A stretch of 21,790 nt of DNA, taken from assembly GCA_023301785.1 (NCBI GenBank), contig JALZUF010000235.1, forward strand, positions 1-21,790. The letters run 5' to 3'. The position numbers and the translations under genes were made by a program. Source of the stretch: Alphaproteobacteria bacterium. GTDB taxonomy: Bacteria > Pseudomonadota > Alphaproteobacteria > Micavibrionales > Micavibrionaceae. Below are positions 8,121 through 15,368 of this stretch, piece by piece. Within the stretch, counting starts at the first letter, position 1; each line of letters begins with the position of its first letter. The notes below the pieces were generated by a model. That model did no database searches, had not been told where the DNA came from, and saw only the letters and a program-made list of their open reading frames with translations.

Positions 8121-9257
8121 CTAATGTCCGCAAGTCGGTGCAGCTACACCATCTTTTCCACCATCATAGTGAACGTTCTTGCCGCCTTCCGCTTCACGTG
8201 CGACACGGACAGGCCACGCCTTTTGAGCTAAGTTTTCAAAGCGTCCGTCTTGCCCATCATGTCTTACCTGAAAGGTATGGATGAGGCTCGAGGGACCGTA
8301 AGATCCATATCTTGTATCTACAACTGCTTCATATAATCGTTGATTGTCTAAAAGAGGCGATTCTTGCGTTGCCTTGTTTTCAAAGCCTTTTACCGTACGA
8401 TAATCAGATATCTTAGCCCAAAACCCTGTGGCACGTGCCAAGGGTGCGGACGCCATATCTGTTGGTGACAATAATACAGCATCGTTTAAATCCCATGGCT
8501 CATTCATGCCTAAATCTTGCTTTAATCTGCTTGCCACTTGAACGGCATTCACTTCCGCTGTAGCAATTAAATTTGCGCGTCTTCTTTCATCAACGCCCAC
8601 GCCAACGATTTGTCCATTTTCAAAAACCACTGCCACAGGTCGGTTACTGTCGGCGAATGTAGAAATAACAGTTGATGGGTATTGGCTTAATCGCGTTTCT
8701 GAGAAAGAATTTTGATCTCCACCATTTGGAAATTGTTGCATATCATCTAGCTGAATTTTATCGCTAAAACCCGCTGTTTCTAATGTCATATCATAAGTTG
8801 CGCCATAGGCATTTATCACACGGCTCTCATCAATCAAATCACGGGCAATCCAATCACTCACATAAATTTGTTGTTTAGAATTACAGCTTGGGCAACTTTG
8901 TCCTGTTGATTCAAAGATAAGAACCCAGTCTTTATCATCTTTATTTGCGATTAAAAAATCATCAATTTGTTGCGCACGATCTGGATAAAGGGCAACGGCC
9001 TCCGCATGAGCGGCAGGACCATCACGGTTAACACGGTTACTATCAATATTGCCAATTTGAACAGATTGTTTGGTACGAATATTATAAGCATATGTTGAGG
9101 CGCCAAATGGCCCAGGGGCAGGCTCATCCGTTAAGACACGTTGCTGCGTACATACATCAGCTTGGTTCAGCCACGTCAGTAGTAATGTTTGTGGAACCTG
9201 ATGCACAGGTAAGATGAGGTTATCCTGTACAGGTATATCGTTGAGTGCTTTTAACAT
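8121..9257 (-). CDS. Tandem cytidine-deaminase-fold protein: active-type N-domain, zinc-ligand-less C-domain
   Basis: This 378-residue cytosolic protein seems to hold two deaminase-superfamily domains. The N-domain (about residues 50-165) has HAE at 84-86 and SCPSC at 121-125, the zinc-ligand and proton-shuttle signature of the superfamily. The C-domain (about 205-295) repeats the strand-strand-helix-strand order: RPVAVVFENGQIVGVGVD, then TAEVNAV at 233-239, then SAPLA at 270-274. At the aligned positions His becomes Thr and both Cys become Ala while the Glu is kept, so this domain should not bind zinc. The remaining 85 residues end in a Gly-rich tail with Cys and His (PTCGH). The ATG has a strong AGGGAG ribosome site and its own candidate promoter. 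Substrate is unknown: nucleoside, base, nucleotide and nucleic acid deamination are all possible. No signal peptide or toxin-type trafficking domain is visible. Confidence 0.8.
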   Translation of the reverse strand: MLKALNDIPVQDNLILPVHQVPQTLLLTWLNQADVCTQQRVLTDEPAPGPFGASTYAYNIRTKQSVQIGNIDSNRVNRDGPAAHAEAVALYPDRAQQIDDFLIANKDDKDWVLIFESTGQSCPSCNSKQQIYVSDWIARDLIDESRVINAYGATYDMTLETAGFSDKIQLDDMQQFPNGGDQNSFSETRLSQYPSTVISTFADSNRPVAVVFENGQIVGVGVDERRRANLIATAEVNAVQVASRLKQDLGMNEPWDLNDAVLLSPTDMASAPLARATGFWAKISDYRTVKGFENKATQESPLLDNQRLYEAVVDTRYGSYGPSSLIHTFQVRHDGQDGRFENLAQKAWPVRVAREAEGGKNVHYDGGKDGVAAPTCGH

Positions 9258-9281
9258 TGTTATTCTCCCTAGAAAAACAAT

Positions 9282-9309
9282 GTTTTACCATATCGTTAAA
9301 TTATGTCAA
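9282..9309 (-). promoter_or_regulatory. Candidate sigma-70 promoter for the deaminase-like gene
   Basis: On the minus strand TTGACA (9309-9304) is followed by a 16-base spacer and TAAAAC (9287-9282), 24 bases before the start codon. It lies in the 60-base gap after icd, so the deaminase-like gene can be transcribed on its own as well as by read-through from icd. The -35 extends to TTGACATAA as at 51 and 7550. Confidence 0.5.
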
Positions 9310-9317
9310 TGAAGAGT

Positions 9318-10769
9318 TTACTCGCCTTGCGCCTTGGTAAAGCCTTCTACACCGTCAAACGTGTGTAACATAAGAGCATTCGTGAAGTTCATATCGGCTT
9401 CGTTTAGGTTAGAAAGAAGCTGAACGACTTCAGATGTATTGATCGTTTTTCCATCTTTACCAATGAAGCGTAAACGCCAGTTATCAGTACAGAATGTTTC
9501 CGCCGCGCCATCAGGCCAAACTTTCACCCCGCGATTTGAAATAATGTGGAGACCGATATTATCTGTTAAGCATGGCTGAACCAATGCCGCCAAATCATCA
9601 GGCTTGCCTTCATAATTCAAACCAATATCAACACCAATACGTTCTTTGGTTTCCATGACCACATCTTTTAGCGGTGGTAAAACGATACCTTTAGAATCTG
9701 AATCGTAAGCGCATTCGGTTAACGTAGAAGGTGATTGACCTAAACGTTCGATAACCGCTTCGGTGAATTCATCTGTACCAACGCGTTTCGTGCTTTGATC
9801 TTCGCGGTAAATATCACCGGTGTGGATACCATCCTCCAAAGTTTTCTTCCATGCATTGTGGATCTTCGTCGCAATGTCACCTTGTCCAATATGAACAAGC
9901 ATCATCACCGCGCCTAAAATCAAACCTGATGGATTGGCAATACCTTTACCCGCAATATCAGGGGCAGAGCCATGCACAGCTTCGAACATACCAAAGTCTA
10001 AGCCAATATTAGATGAGCCACCGAGACCAACAGAGCCAGTGACCTCCGCCGCGACATCAGAAACAATATCGCCGTATAAATTTGGCAACACAATCACGTC
10101 AAACATCTCAGGGTGTGCAGCAACCTTAGCTGTACCGATATCAATAATCATGTGGTCTTGTTCGATATCTGGATATTCTTCACCAATTTCATCAAAGACT
10201 TTATGAAACAGGCCATCAGCCATCTTCATAATATTATCTTTAGTCATACAGGTTACTTTTTTGCGGCCATTCGCACGCGCATATTCAAAGGCGTAACGTA
10301 CAATACGCTCTGTCCCTGGGCGGGAGATAAGCTTCAATGATGCCATCACTTGTTGAGATTGACGGTATTCAATACCACCATAAAGGTCTTCTTCGTTTTC
10401 ACGCACGATGACCATATCCATATCTTCGTGATTTGTTTTCACAAAAGGATGGTAAGCAACACAAGGACGGACATTGGCAAATAAACCCAATGTTTTACGC
10501 ACTGTTACATTCAGAGATTTAAAACCACCACCTTGGGGGGTTGTAATAGGTGCTTTTAAGAATATCTTTGTTTTACGCAAAGACGCCCAAGAGCTGTCTT
10601 CTATTCCTGATGGAACGCCGCGCTCATAGACAGCTTTACCAATTTCAATTTCTTCGATATCCAGACGCGCGCCTGCGGCCTCTAACACTTTTAATGTCGC
10701 ATCCATAATAGCGGGGCCGATGCCGTCGCCGCGTGCAATTGTAATGGGAGTGTTCTTTAATGAAGACAT
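9318..10769 (-). CDS. icd: Isocitrate dehydrogenase, Rickettsia/Thermus two-domain type, predicted NAD-linked
   Basis: This 483-residue cytosolic enzyme oxidatively decarboxylates isocitrate to 2-oxoglutarate. The dehydrogenase core has GDGIGP at 14-19, the substrate loop SLNVTVRKTLGLF (85-97) with S85, N87 and R91, R101, ENEEDLYGGIEY (124-135), and the metal aspartates in NLYGDIVSD (230-238). The coenzyme loop reads HGSAPDIAGKGIANP (266-280). D271, I272 and A278 stand where NADP-specific E. coli enzyme has K344, Y345 and V351, which points to NAD. The last 140 or so residues form the additional C-terminal domain of this subclass (IGVDIGLNYEGKPDDL, ISNRGVKVWPDG). The length equals that I recall for the Rickettsia enzyme. 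An AAAGG ribosome site is 10 bases before the ATG. It is divergent from the EamA transporter. Confidence 0.95.
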   Translation of the reverse strand: MSSLKNTPITIARGDGIGPAIMDATLKVLEAAGARLDIEEIEIGKAVYERGVPSGIEDSSWASLRKTKIFLKAPITTPQGGGFKSLNVTVRKTLGLFANVRPCVAYHPFVKTNHEDMDMVIVRENEEDLYGGIEYRQSQQVMASLKLISRPGTERIVRYAFEYARANGRKKVTCMTKDNIMKMADGLFHKVFDEIGEEYPDIEQDHMIIDIGTAKVAAHPEMFDVIVLPNLYGDIVSDVAAEVTGSVGLGGSSNIGLDFGMFEAVHGSAPDIAGKGIANPSGLILGAVMMLVHIGQGDIATKIHNAWKKTLEDGIHTGDIYREDQSTKRVGTDEFTEAVIERLGQSPSTLTECAYDSDSKGIVLPPLKDVVMETKERIGVDIGLNYEGKPDDLAALVQPCLTDNIGLHIISNRGVKVWPDGAAETFCTDNWRLRFIGKDGKTINTSEVVQLLSNLNEADMNFTNALMLHTFDGVEGFTKAQGE

Positions 10770-10850
10770 GTGATAAAACCTTTTTGGAAATTAAATTCTA
10801 AAAAGAATTATACCTGCCTTAAAATTCTAGTCGAGGATAAATACAAAATA

Positions 10851-11777
10851 ATGTCGTTGATTGCTCCGATTAAAGGCGAAAGCCTTAAGATTATTATGAT
10901 TATCCTTTTAGGATGGACGACTTTCTCTTTTTGTGACGCTGGCGCAAAGTACCTGTCCCAAACCTACAGCCCTGCTTATCTTGTAACTATGGGCGCCATA
11001 ATGAATTTCACATTAACCTTTTGTTGGATTTTATGGCGCAGAGGCATAAGCGGATTTAAAACCAATAATCAAAAATGGTTATTATTGCGTGCCCTCGCTA
11101 TTGGAATAACATCTTACTGTATTGTCACCGCCTTTTCGCTTATCCCTATTGCCGATGTCTATGGCGTTACATTCGCCGCCCCCTTCGTCAGTGTCGTCTT
11201 GGCCGTATTCTTTTTGAAAGAGCACGTTGGCTTACACAGATGGCTATCCGTCATTATAGGTTTTATCGGTGTTTTAATATTGGTTGGCCCGCAATTTCAA
11301 ACTTTGAACACAGGGTTGCTCTATGCGCTTACCGCCTGTTTAAGCATTGCCACAGGGACGATCATCATTAGAAAGATTGGCAAAGCAGAATATATGCCGT
11401 TGCTGTTTCTTTATTCTTTTATTGGTATGCTGGTTATCAATGCACCCTTAGCAATAAATGACTTTCAGTCTATTGGGCTTCCTAATCTTTTAGACCTGAG
11501 CTTAATATTAGGGAATGGCTTGCTTGTTCTTTTGGGTGTTTGTTGCACATCTTACGGATTGGCACACGCCCAAAGCACCGCAAGCGTTGCCCCATTTGTA
11601 TATACACAAGTGATATGGGCATTTGTTTTTGGTGTGTTTATATTTGATAACATTCCAACAGTAGCAACCATCATTGGCTTAGTGATTGTCGTCGGTGCGG
11701 GGCTTTACATGATTTATCGTGAACGCCAGCTTAATAAGGCTAATCGTTATAGTAAATCGGCTTCACCTCTTTCGTGA
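10851..11777 (+). CDS. EamA/DMT-family transporter, 10 membrane helices
   Basis: This 308-residue inner-membrane protein has ten hydrophobic helices arranged as two EamA halves, the drug/metabolite transporter layout; the C-terminal half contains the typical ASVAPFVYTQVIWAF step. Substrate cannot be predicted. The frame is open back to 10770, but the first 27 residues (Lys/Asn-rich, MIKPFWKLNSKK) do not look like transporter sequence and would abut the icd start codon. The ATG at 10851, with GAGG at 10833-10836 (a rather long 14-base spacing), is chosen. The last 38 bases overlap the 3' end of the convergent phage holin gene, so this gene forms the host-phage boundary and its hydrophilic C-terminal tail may be partly phage-derived. 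Confidence 0.88.
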   Translation: MSLIAPIKGESLKIIMIILLGWTTFSFCDAGAKYLSQTYSPAYLVTMGAIMNFTLTFCWILWRRGISGFKTNNQKWLLLRALAIGITSYCIVTAFSLIPIADVYGVTFAAPFVSVVLAVFFLKEHVGLHRWLSVIIGFIGVLILVGPQFQTLNTGLLYALTACLSIATGTIIIRKIGKAEYMPLLFLYSFIGMLVINAPLAINDFQSIGLPNLLDLSLILGNGLLVLLGVCCTSYGLAHAQSTASVAPFVYTQVIWAFVFGVFIFDNIPTVATIIGLVIVVGAGLYMIYRERQLNKANRYSKSASPLS

Positions 11778-12309
11778 TTTCAATTTTTTTACGTGGCTTC
11801 TCATATATAAACTTACCGGATGAAACGATTTTCTTATCTTCACTGCGTTTATAAACGTAAATTCCAAGCACCGATAAACCAACGGCCCATATCGTACTAA
11901 GCGCTGACATACCTTCTAAAATATAGGCTGCTTTTTCTGTTTGAAATACGATAATATAGGCCAACCCAAACATCTGCGCCGCCCATGTCGCGGCCATAAG
12001 ATATCCAAAGGTCGGACGCATACGACGCACATATTTATCATCAGAGGATATCTCCGCTCGCAAAGATTCATTGACTTGGAGGAGGCGTGCTTCAACTTCG
12101 GCAACGCGCATTTCTGTCATCACTTCTGCATGACGATGCGCCTCTTCCATTTGTTCAGGGGAAATAACACCGCCATCAAGTGCGCCTTTGACTTCACCCA
12201 ACGCTTCTGCCGCAGTATGTGCGATGGGGTTGTCGATTTTAAGAAGAGCGCGTGAAACAAATTCTATAAGGATCGGCAGGCCAATTTTCCCTAGGATTGA
12301 GGTCAGCAT
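11740..12309 (-). CDS. 3TM-type holin (GTA-holin family)
   Basis: This 189-residue protein should form lesions in the inner membrane that release the cell wall hydrolase at lysis. It has an N-terminal hydrophobic helix (about residues 5-23), a long charged helical region (40-90), then RRMRPTFGYLMAATWAAQ (95-112) leading into helix 2 (about 101-122) and helix 3 (about 135-154). The VRRxRPxxGY entry to the second helix is characteristic of the 3TM holins first described in gene transfer agents. The ATG overlaps the hydrolase stop as TAATG, so the two are translationally coupled. The basic C-terminal tail (from about residue 155) ends in the 38-base overlap with the EamA gene and is longer than I would expect for this family. 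Confidence 0.88.
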   Translation of the reverse strand: MLTSILGKIGLPILIEFVSRALLKIDNPIAHTAAEALGEVKGALDGGVISPEQMEEAHRHAEVMTEMRVAEVEARLLQVNESLRAEISSDDKYVRRMRPTFGYLMAATWAAQMFGLAYIIVFQTEKAAYILEGMSALSTIWAVGLSVLGIYVYKRSEDKKIVSSGKFIYEKPRKKIEITKEVKPIYYND

Positions 12310-12815
12310 TAAATATTCACCAATTTATAAAAGATATGACGACCAATCGTTTTAATAGATTTCTCACCTTTCGCCCAGTAAGGAGAAACATAATCGGCAT
12401 GATAGTGCGTTGCGCCATTGGTGTTGTCTTTCAAAGTTCCAATAACGGCGCGGCGTGCAATACGTAAGGCAGTGGCAAAGTGAATATTATCCTCTTTCAC
12501 CTCAATTAAACGCTTATAGCTAGGGTCATTTTTATTCCAACAGGAAAATTGATACGGTTTTTGGCAAACGCCTATGATGTCATTACCCCACCAATAACGA
12601 CCCTTTTTCTCTGCAATCTTTACACGGTTGAGAACCACACAAGCAACAGCTTCCAGTCCTTCGTGTGGTTCACTACGCGCCTCTCCAAATATAGTGCGCG
12701 CTAACACATCAATCTCTAGATTTTGGTAATGCTCGTCTGCTTGTTCTTTTGTTTCGATTTTCTTTTCTTGCTCTTTGCTTGGGGCGCAAAAAAGCTCAAT
12801 TATGTTCTTAAACAT
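12309..12815 (-). CDS. SleB/CwlJ-type cell wall hydrolase (phage endolysin)
   Basis: This 168-residue peptidoglycan hydrolase is the likely endolysin. Its SleB-type domain covers residues about 35-165: LARTIFGEARSEPHEGLEAV (38-57) with the catalytic Glu (E45), VVLNRV, a CQKPYQFSCW loop, and the C-terminal GATHYHADYVSPYW with IGRHIFY. The N-terminal 30 residues are hydrophilic apart from a short MFKNIIELFCAP start, without a clear signal peptide, which fits holin-dependent release. AAAGGAAC serves as ribosome site. It lies between the receiver gene and the holin gene, whose start overlaps its stop. Confidence 0.9.
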   Translation of the reverse strand: MFKNIIELFCAPSKEQEKKIETKEQADEHYQNLEIDVLARTIFGEARSEPHEGLEAVACVVLNRVKIAEKKGRYWWGNDIIGVCQKPYQFSCWNKNDPSYKRLIEVKEDNIHFATALRIARRAVIGTLKDNTNGATHYHADYVSPYWAKGEKSIKTIGRHIFYKLVNI

Positions 12816-12847
12816 AGCTGTTCCTTTCGTCGTTATATTATAAATTT

Positions 12848-13210
12848 TTAAGTAAGTTGTTTGATTAGGTTCGGTAGCTCGCCGTAACCTTCTTCGCTTT
12901 TAGACAGGAAAAAAGTTGCACCCGCATTTTTAAGCATTTGTTTTATTTTATGAGGTGTGTTTTCGCCGCCAACACCACTTAAAACAATAATAGGTTTCCC
13001 TGTAATTTTACGAATTTTTTGAATAATTTCTGGTCCATACCCATCAGGTAGTGATAGATCAACAACGATCAAATCATACGGCTCCGCCTTTTCAAGAAAG
13101 TCATTGAGGTGCGTATAATGCTGGCAACGGCACTCAGGAACTGATTTCAATACTCTCTTAAAAAAGAAAAAATCAGCCTGACTATCTTCTAAACATACAA
13201 TATTAATCAT
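12848..13210 (-). CDS. Stand-alone response-regulator receiver (REC) protein
   Basis: This 120-residue single-domain CheY-like protein keeps all key positions: acidic pair E8-D9, phosphoacceptor D51 in VVDLSLPDG, S78 in IIVLSG, and K104 in FLSKSE. No DNA-binding or enzymatic output domain follows. The frame is open eight codons upstream, but the ATG at 13210 starts the domain at its first beta strand (MINIVCLED) and overlaps the preceding stop by eight bases, which suggests coupled translation. It sits between a membrane-anchored coiled-coil gene and the SleB hydrolase, in the same operon as terminase and lysis genes. No histidine kinase is in the window. Its role could be to tie late functions to a host phosphorelay, or to sequester host phosphoryl groups. 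Confidence 0.87.
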   Translation of the reverse strand: MINIVCLEDSQADFFFFKRVLKSVPECRCQHYTHLNDFLEKAEPYDLIVVDLSLPDGYGPEIIQKIRKITGKPIIVLSGVGGENTPHKIKQMLKNAGATFFLSKSEEGYGELPNLIKQLT

Positions 13211-13505
13211 GTTTAACCGCTTGAGCTTGGGCATTTTTTATCAAAGCTTCATAGGCATGTGTTTCAATACCTGAAAGCCTGTCGTCAAGACGTTGAAGGA
13301 CATTTTCAATTCTCACGACTTGTCTATCTGTTTCAATTTTATGATGTTTAAAAGTTGTTTTTTGTATCGCGAACTCAATAATCAGGTCATTAAATTGATC
13401 TGTTTTTTGTTCAACTTTTTTCAATCTATAATATAATATTCCAGCCTGAGCGATTAAAACCGCGATTGTAATAAAATCATTTATAGAAAAATCTGTATAA
13501 TTCAT
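13203..13505 (-). CDS. Small membrane-anchored coiled-coil protein (phage, possible i-spanin-like)
   Basis: This 100-residue protein has one N-terminal membrane helix (about residues 9-27, ITIAVLIAQAGILYY) followed by a charged coiled coil to about residue 85. One helix plus a periplasmic coiled coil is the topology of inner-membrane spanins (Rz type), and the position between terminase and hydrolase suits a lysis gene. No overlapping Rz1-like lipoprotein frame was identified, so the spanin idea is weak. A sensor or holin-partner role for the adjacent receiver is another possibility. ATG start, nine bases after the terminase stop. Confidence 0.75.
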   Translation of the reverse strand: MNYTDFSINDFITIAVLIAQAGILYYRLKKVEQKTDQFNDLIIEFAIQKTTFKHHKIETDRQVVRIENVLQRLDDRLSGIETHAYEALIKNAQAQAVKHD

Positions 13506-13514
13506 TTTAAATTC

Positions 13515-14996
13515 CTATACCTCAAATTCTGTTTTAGCTTTTTGTTGTTGTGACGTGCCAAACCATTTTCTTTTAGCGGTCGCATAACAACGTTTGATGC
13601 GAACAGGTTCCAGCGTAAGCGCACCAGAAACGGCATCTAAACCATCATCTTTTGCATTTTTATGATGCGGTTGCCATTCCATCATCTCAGTTAAGAATGG
13701 TGTTTGTTTTACACTCTCATGGACGGATAAGGCGCGTGAGGCCATGACAACATCAAAGGCTTCTAAAATCCTTAAAGATTTTGTTTTTGTTGACGTTTTT
13801 TCAAGAACTGCGCATGAGATATTTTTTTGTGCCAGTTCTCTTTTCAAAATAGATGGTAAAAACTTTCCAATACCGTTCGTTTCAATCGCGATTGAAGGGA
13901 CGTAATATTCGTTTAACGTCTTTGCCACGATTTCACATTGAAGCGAGGCCTCATCTTGATTTTCGTTTTCGACATGAACCTTGATGTATTGAATATCATG
14001 CAGATAATGATTTCCATCTTCATCGGTAAAGACAATAGCGAGTACACTAGCATCCCCATTATGTGAGCCAAAGGCCGGATCCCACCATGCCTGACAAGAC
14101 ACAATCTTGTTTTCCATGATGGATAAGTATGTTTGCCCCATCACTTCGGTATATTTGATATCAGCATCATAAAATCCTAGAAGATTACAATCTAAACGCC
14201 CCTCCATAACGTTCACAGGCTCTAACATCATTTGGGACGTAAACTTACTTACACCTGTTTGTTTTCTTAACAGATCTATATCGTCTTGTTTAAATTTTTC
14301 AGGCCATGCGCATTTATTCTTCTTATTCAAAAGAGGGATTTTCATACGTTTAAAGCCTTCTAGAAACGTATTATTTTCATTTATTTCCGCACGTGGTTGC
14401 TGGGCATATATTGAAAAATAGGTGTGCGGCGTACCGACATAAAGTTGCGTCCCACCGGGCACAAGGACGAAGTTACTTTCTTGCAATTTCAAGCGTAAAT
14501 CCTCACGCTTATAGGCGGTCTTTGATGTATTTGGTACCTCTACATCATCATAGATAATGATATCGGCGCGCGCGCCTGTAATGTTCGTCGTAATCCCCGC
14601 CGCCATAACGGACGGATCACGCATTTCTTTATGGCGATGAATTGTAAAGCGATCAGCCGCCCACTGATCAGGTTTAGACGGCCTTAGCGATGCGGTTAAA
14701 GGATGCTTTTCGATTATCTTGCGAATGTTCCGCACCATTTTGGATGACAGGGGAGAATCCGCCGCCAACACTAGGATACGCAAATCCGGATCCTGCAGTA
14801 GCAGCCACGCGCAAAACAGGCCGACTATTGTCGACTTCCCTGCGCTGCGGAAGGCCATCAGAAGAAGACGATTGTCGCCCTTCTTCCACGAGCTTTCGAG
14901 CCACCTTGCCATTTTGAAATGAATGGAAGGTGTTATGTAACCCTGTTTTTTGTTCCATGATGATAGAAACACTGCAAAATTTATATATTTCTGCAA
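13515..14996 (-). CDS. terL: Phage terminase large subunit (T7 gp19-like)
   Basis: This 493-residue packaging motor and nuclease moves phage DNA into the prohead and cuts it. The ATPase half has a Walker A-like AFRSAGKST (48-56, Lys54), a Walker B IIIYDDVEV (146-154) preceded by TGARAD, and a coupling segment QLYVGTPH. The RNase H-like nuclease half has WWDPAFG (304-310, D306) followed by NGDASVLAIV, IETNGIG (371-377, E372) and KDDGLDAVSG (449-458), giving the acidic triad. The start is TTG at 14996: AAGGA lies six bases ahead, and no ATG occurs before residue 29, already within the conserved N-terminus. It follows the candidate small terminase by 54 bases. Typical length for T7-like enzymes is somewhat larger (near 580). 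Confidence 0.94.
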   Translation of the reverse strand: MQKYINFAVFLSSWNKKQGYITPSIHFKMARWLESSWKKGDNRLLLMAFRSAGKSTIVGLFCAWLLLQDPDLRILVLAADSPLSSKMVRNIRKIIEKHPLTASLRPSKPDQWAADRFTIHRHKEMRDPSVMAAGITTNITGARADIIIYDDVEVPNTSKTAYKREDLRLKLQESNFVLVPGGTQLYVGTPHTYFSIYAQQPRAEINENNTFLEGFKRMKIPLLNKKNKCAWPEKFKQDDIDLLRKQTGVSKFTSQMMLEPVNVMEGRLDCNLLGFYDADIKYTEVMGQTYLSIMENKIVSCQAWWDPAFGSHNGDASVLAIVFTDEDGNHYLHDIQYIKVHVENENQDEASLQCEIVAKTLNEYYVPSIAIETNGIGKFLPSILKRELAQKNISCAVLEKTSTKTKSLRILEAFDVVMASRALSVHESVKQTPFLTEMMEWQPHHKNAKDDGLDAVSGALTLEPVRIKRCYATAKRKWFGTSQQQKAKTEFEV

Positions 14997-15002
14997 TGTA
15001 TT

Positions 15003-15007
15003 TCCTT
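15003..15007 (-). promoter_or_regulatory. Ribosome binding site that fixes the TTG start of the large terminase
   Basis: On the minus strand AAAGGAAATACA leads directly into TTG at 14996-14994. The AAGGA core is spaced six bases from the TTG, and no in-frame ATG is nearby, so TTG is the best start. Confidence 0.65.
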
Positions 15008-15050
15008 TCTCAATGCCATCTAAATTATGACATCTTAAGTTATAAAATTA

Positions 15051-15365
15051 TTATATTGAATTATCTTCCAAGTGCTGGATAACCTCGGCTTGAGCTTGTT
15101 TTAGAAGTCTTCTAATTTTTCCTGTTTCAGAAAAACTATCAACTGCCATATCTTGTGTTTTTAAAAATTTAAGAAGAAGCTCAATGTTGCTTAAAGAAAT
15201 CTTTATTGCCTTATGATAATCTATAAAATTCTTATTTTTTGTTATATCTGTTTCGTCGTTTTCATCTCGACCGTATTGCGTAAACTCATCTAGGCTTTCG
15301 ACGATACGTTCCAAAATTTTGGGTAAAAATTCCTGAACATAGTTATTAATTATTTTATCTGTCAT
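15051..15365 (-). CDS. Small acidic helical phage protein, candidate small terminase subunit
   Basis: This 104-residue, predicted all-helical protein has an acidic middle (YGRDENDETD) and ends in an amphipathic helix (GKIRRLLKQAQAEVIQHLED). It lies between tail fibre and large terminase, the place of T7 gene 18 (small terminase, 89 residues), and its size fits. No sequence motif proves this. A role as a tail-fibre chaperone cannot be excluded. The ATG follows the fibre stop by three bases; the GGAAAG ribosome site is a little distant. Confidence 0.7.
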   Translation of the reverse strand: MTDKIINNYVQEFLPKILERIVESLDEFTQYGRDENDETDITKNKNFIDYHKAIKISLSNIELLLKFLKTQDMAVDSFSETGKIRRLLKQAQAEVIQHLEDNSI

Positions 15366-15368
15366 ATT

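Noticed and set aside
8121..9257. Deaminase-like protein as a secreted polymorphic toxin with immunity partner
   Set aside because: No signal peptide, trafficking domain or adjacent small immunity-type gene on the same strand; the neighbour is convergent with its own promoter.
14674..14958. Overlapping frames on both strands inside the 5' part of the terminase gene
   Set aside because: Explained by local codon bias in the Walker A region; no start signals.
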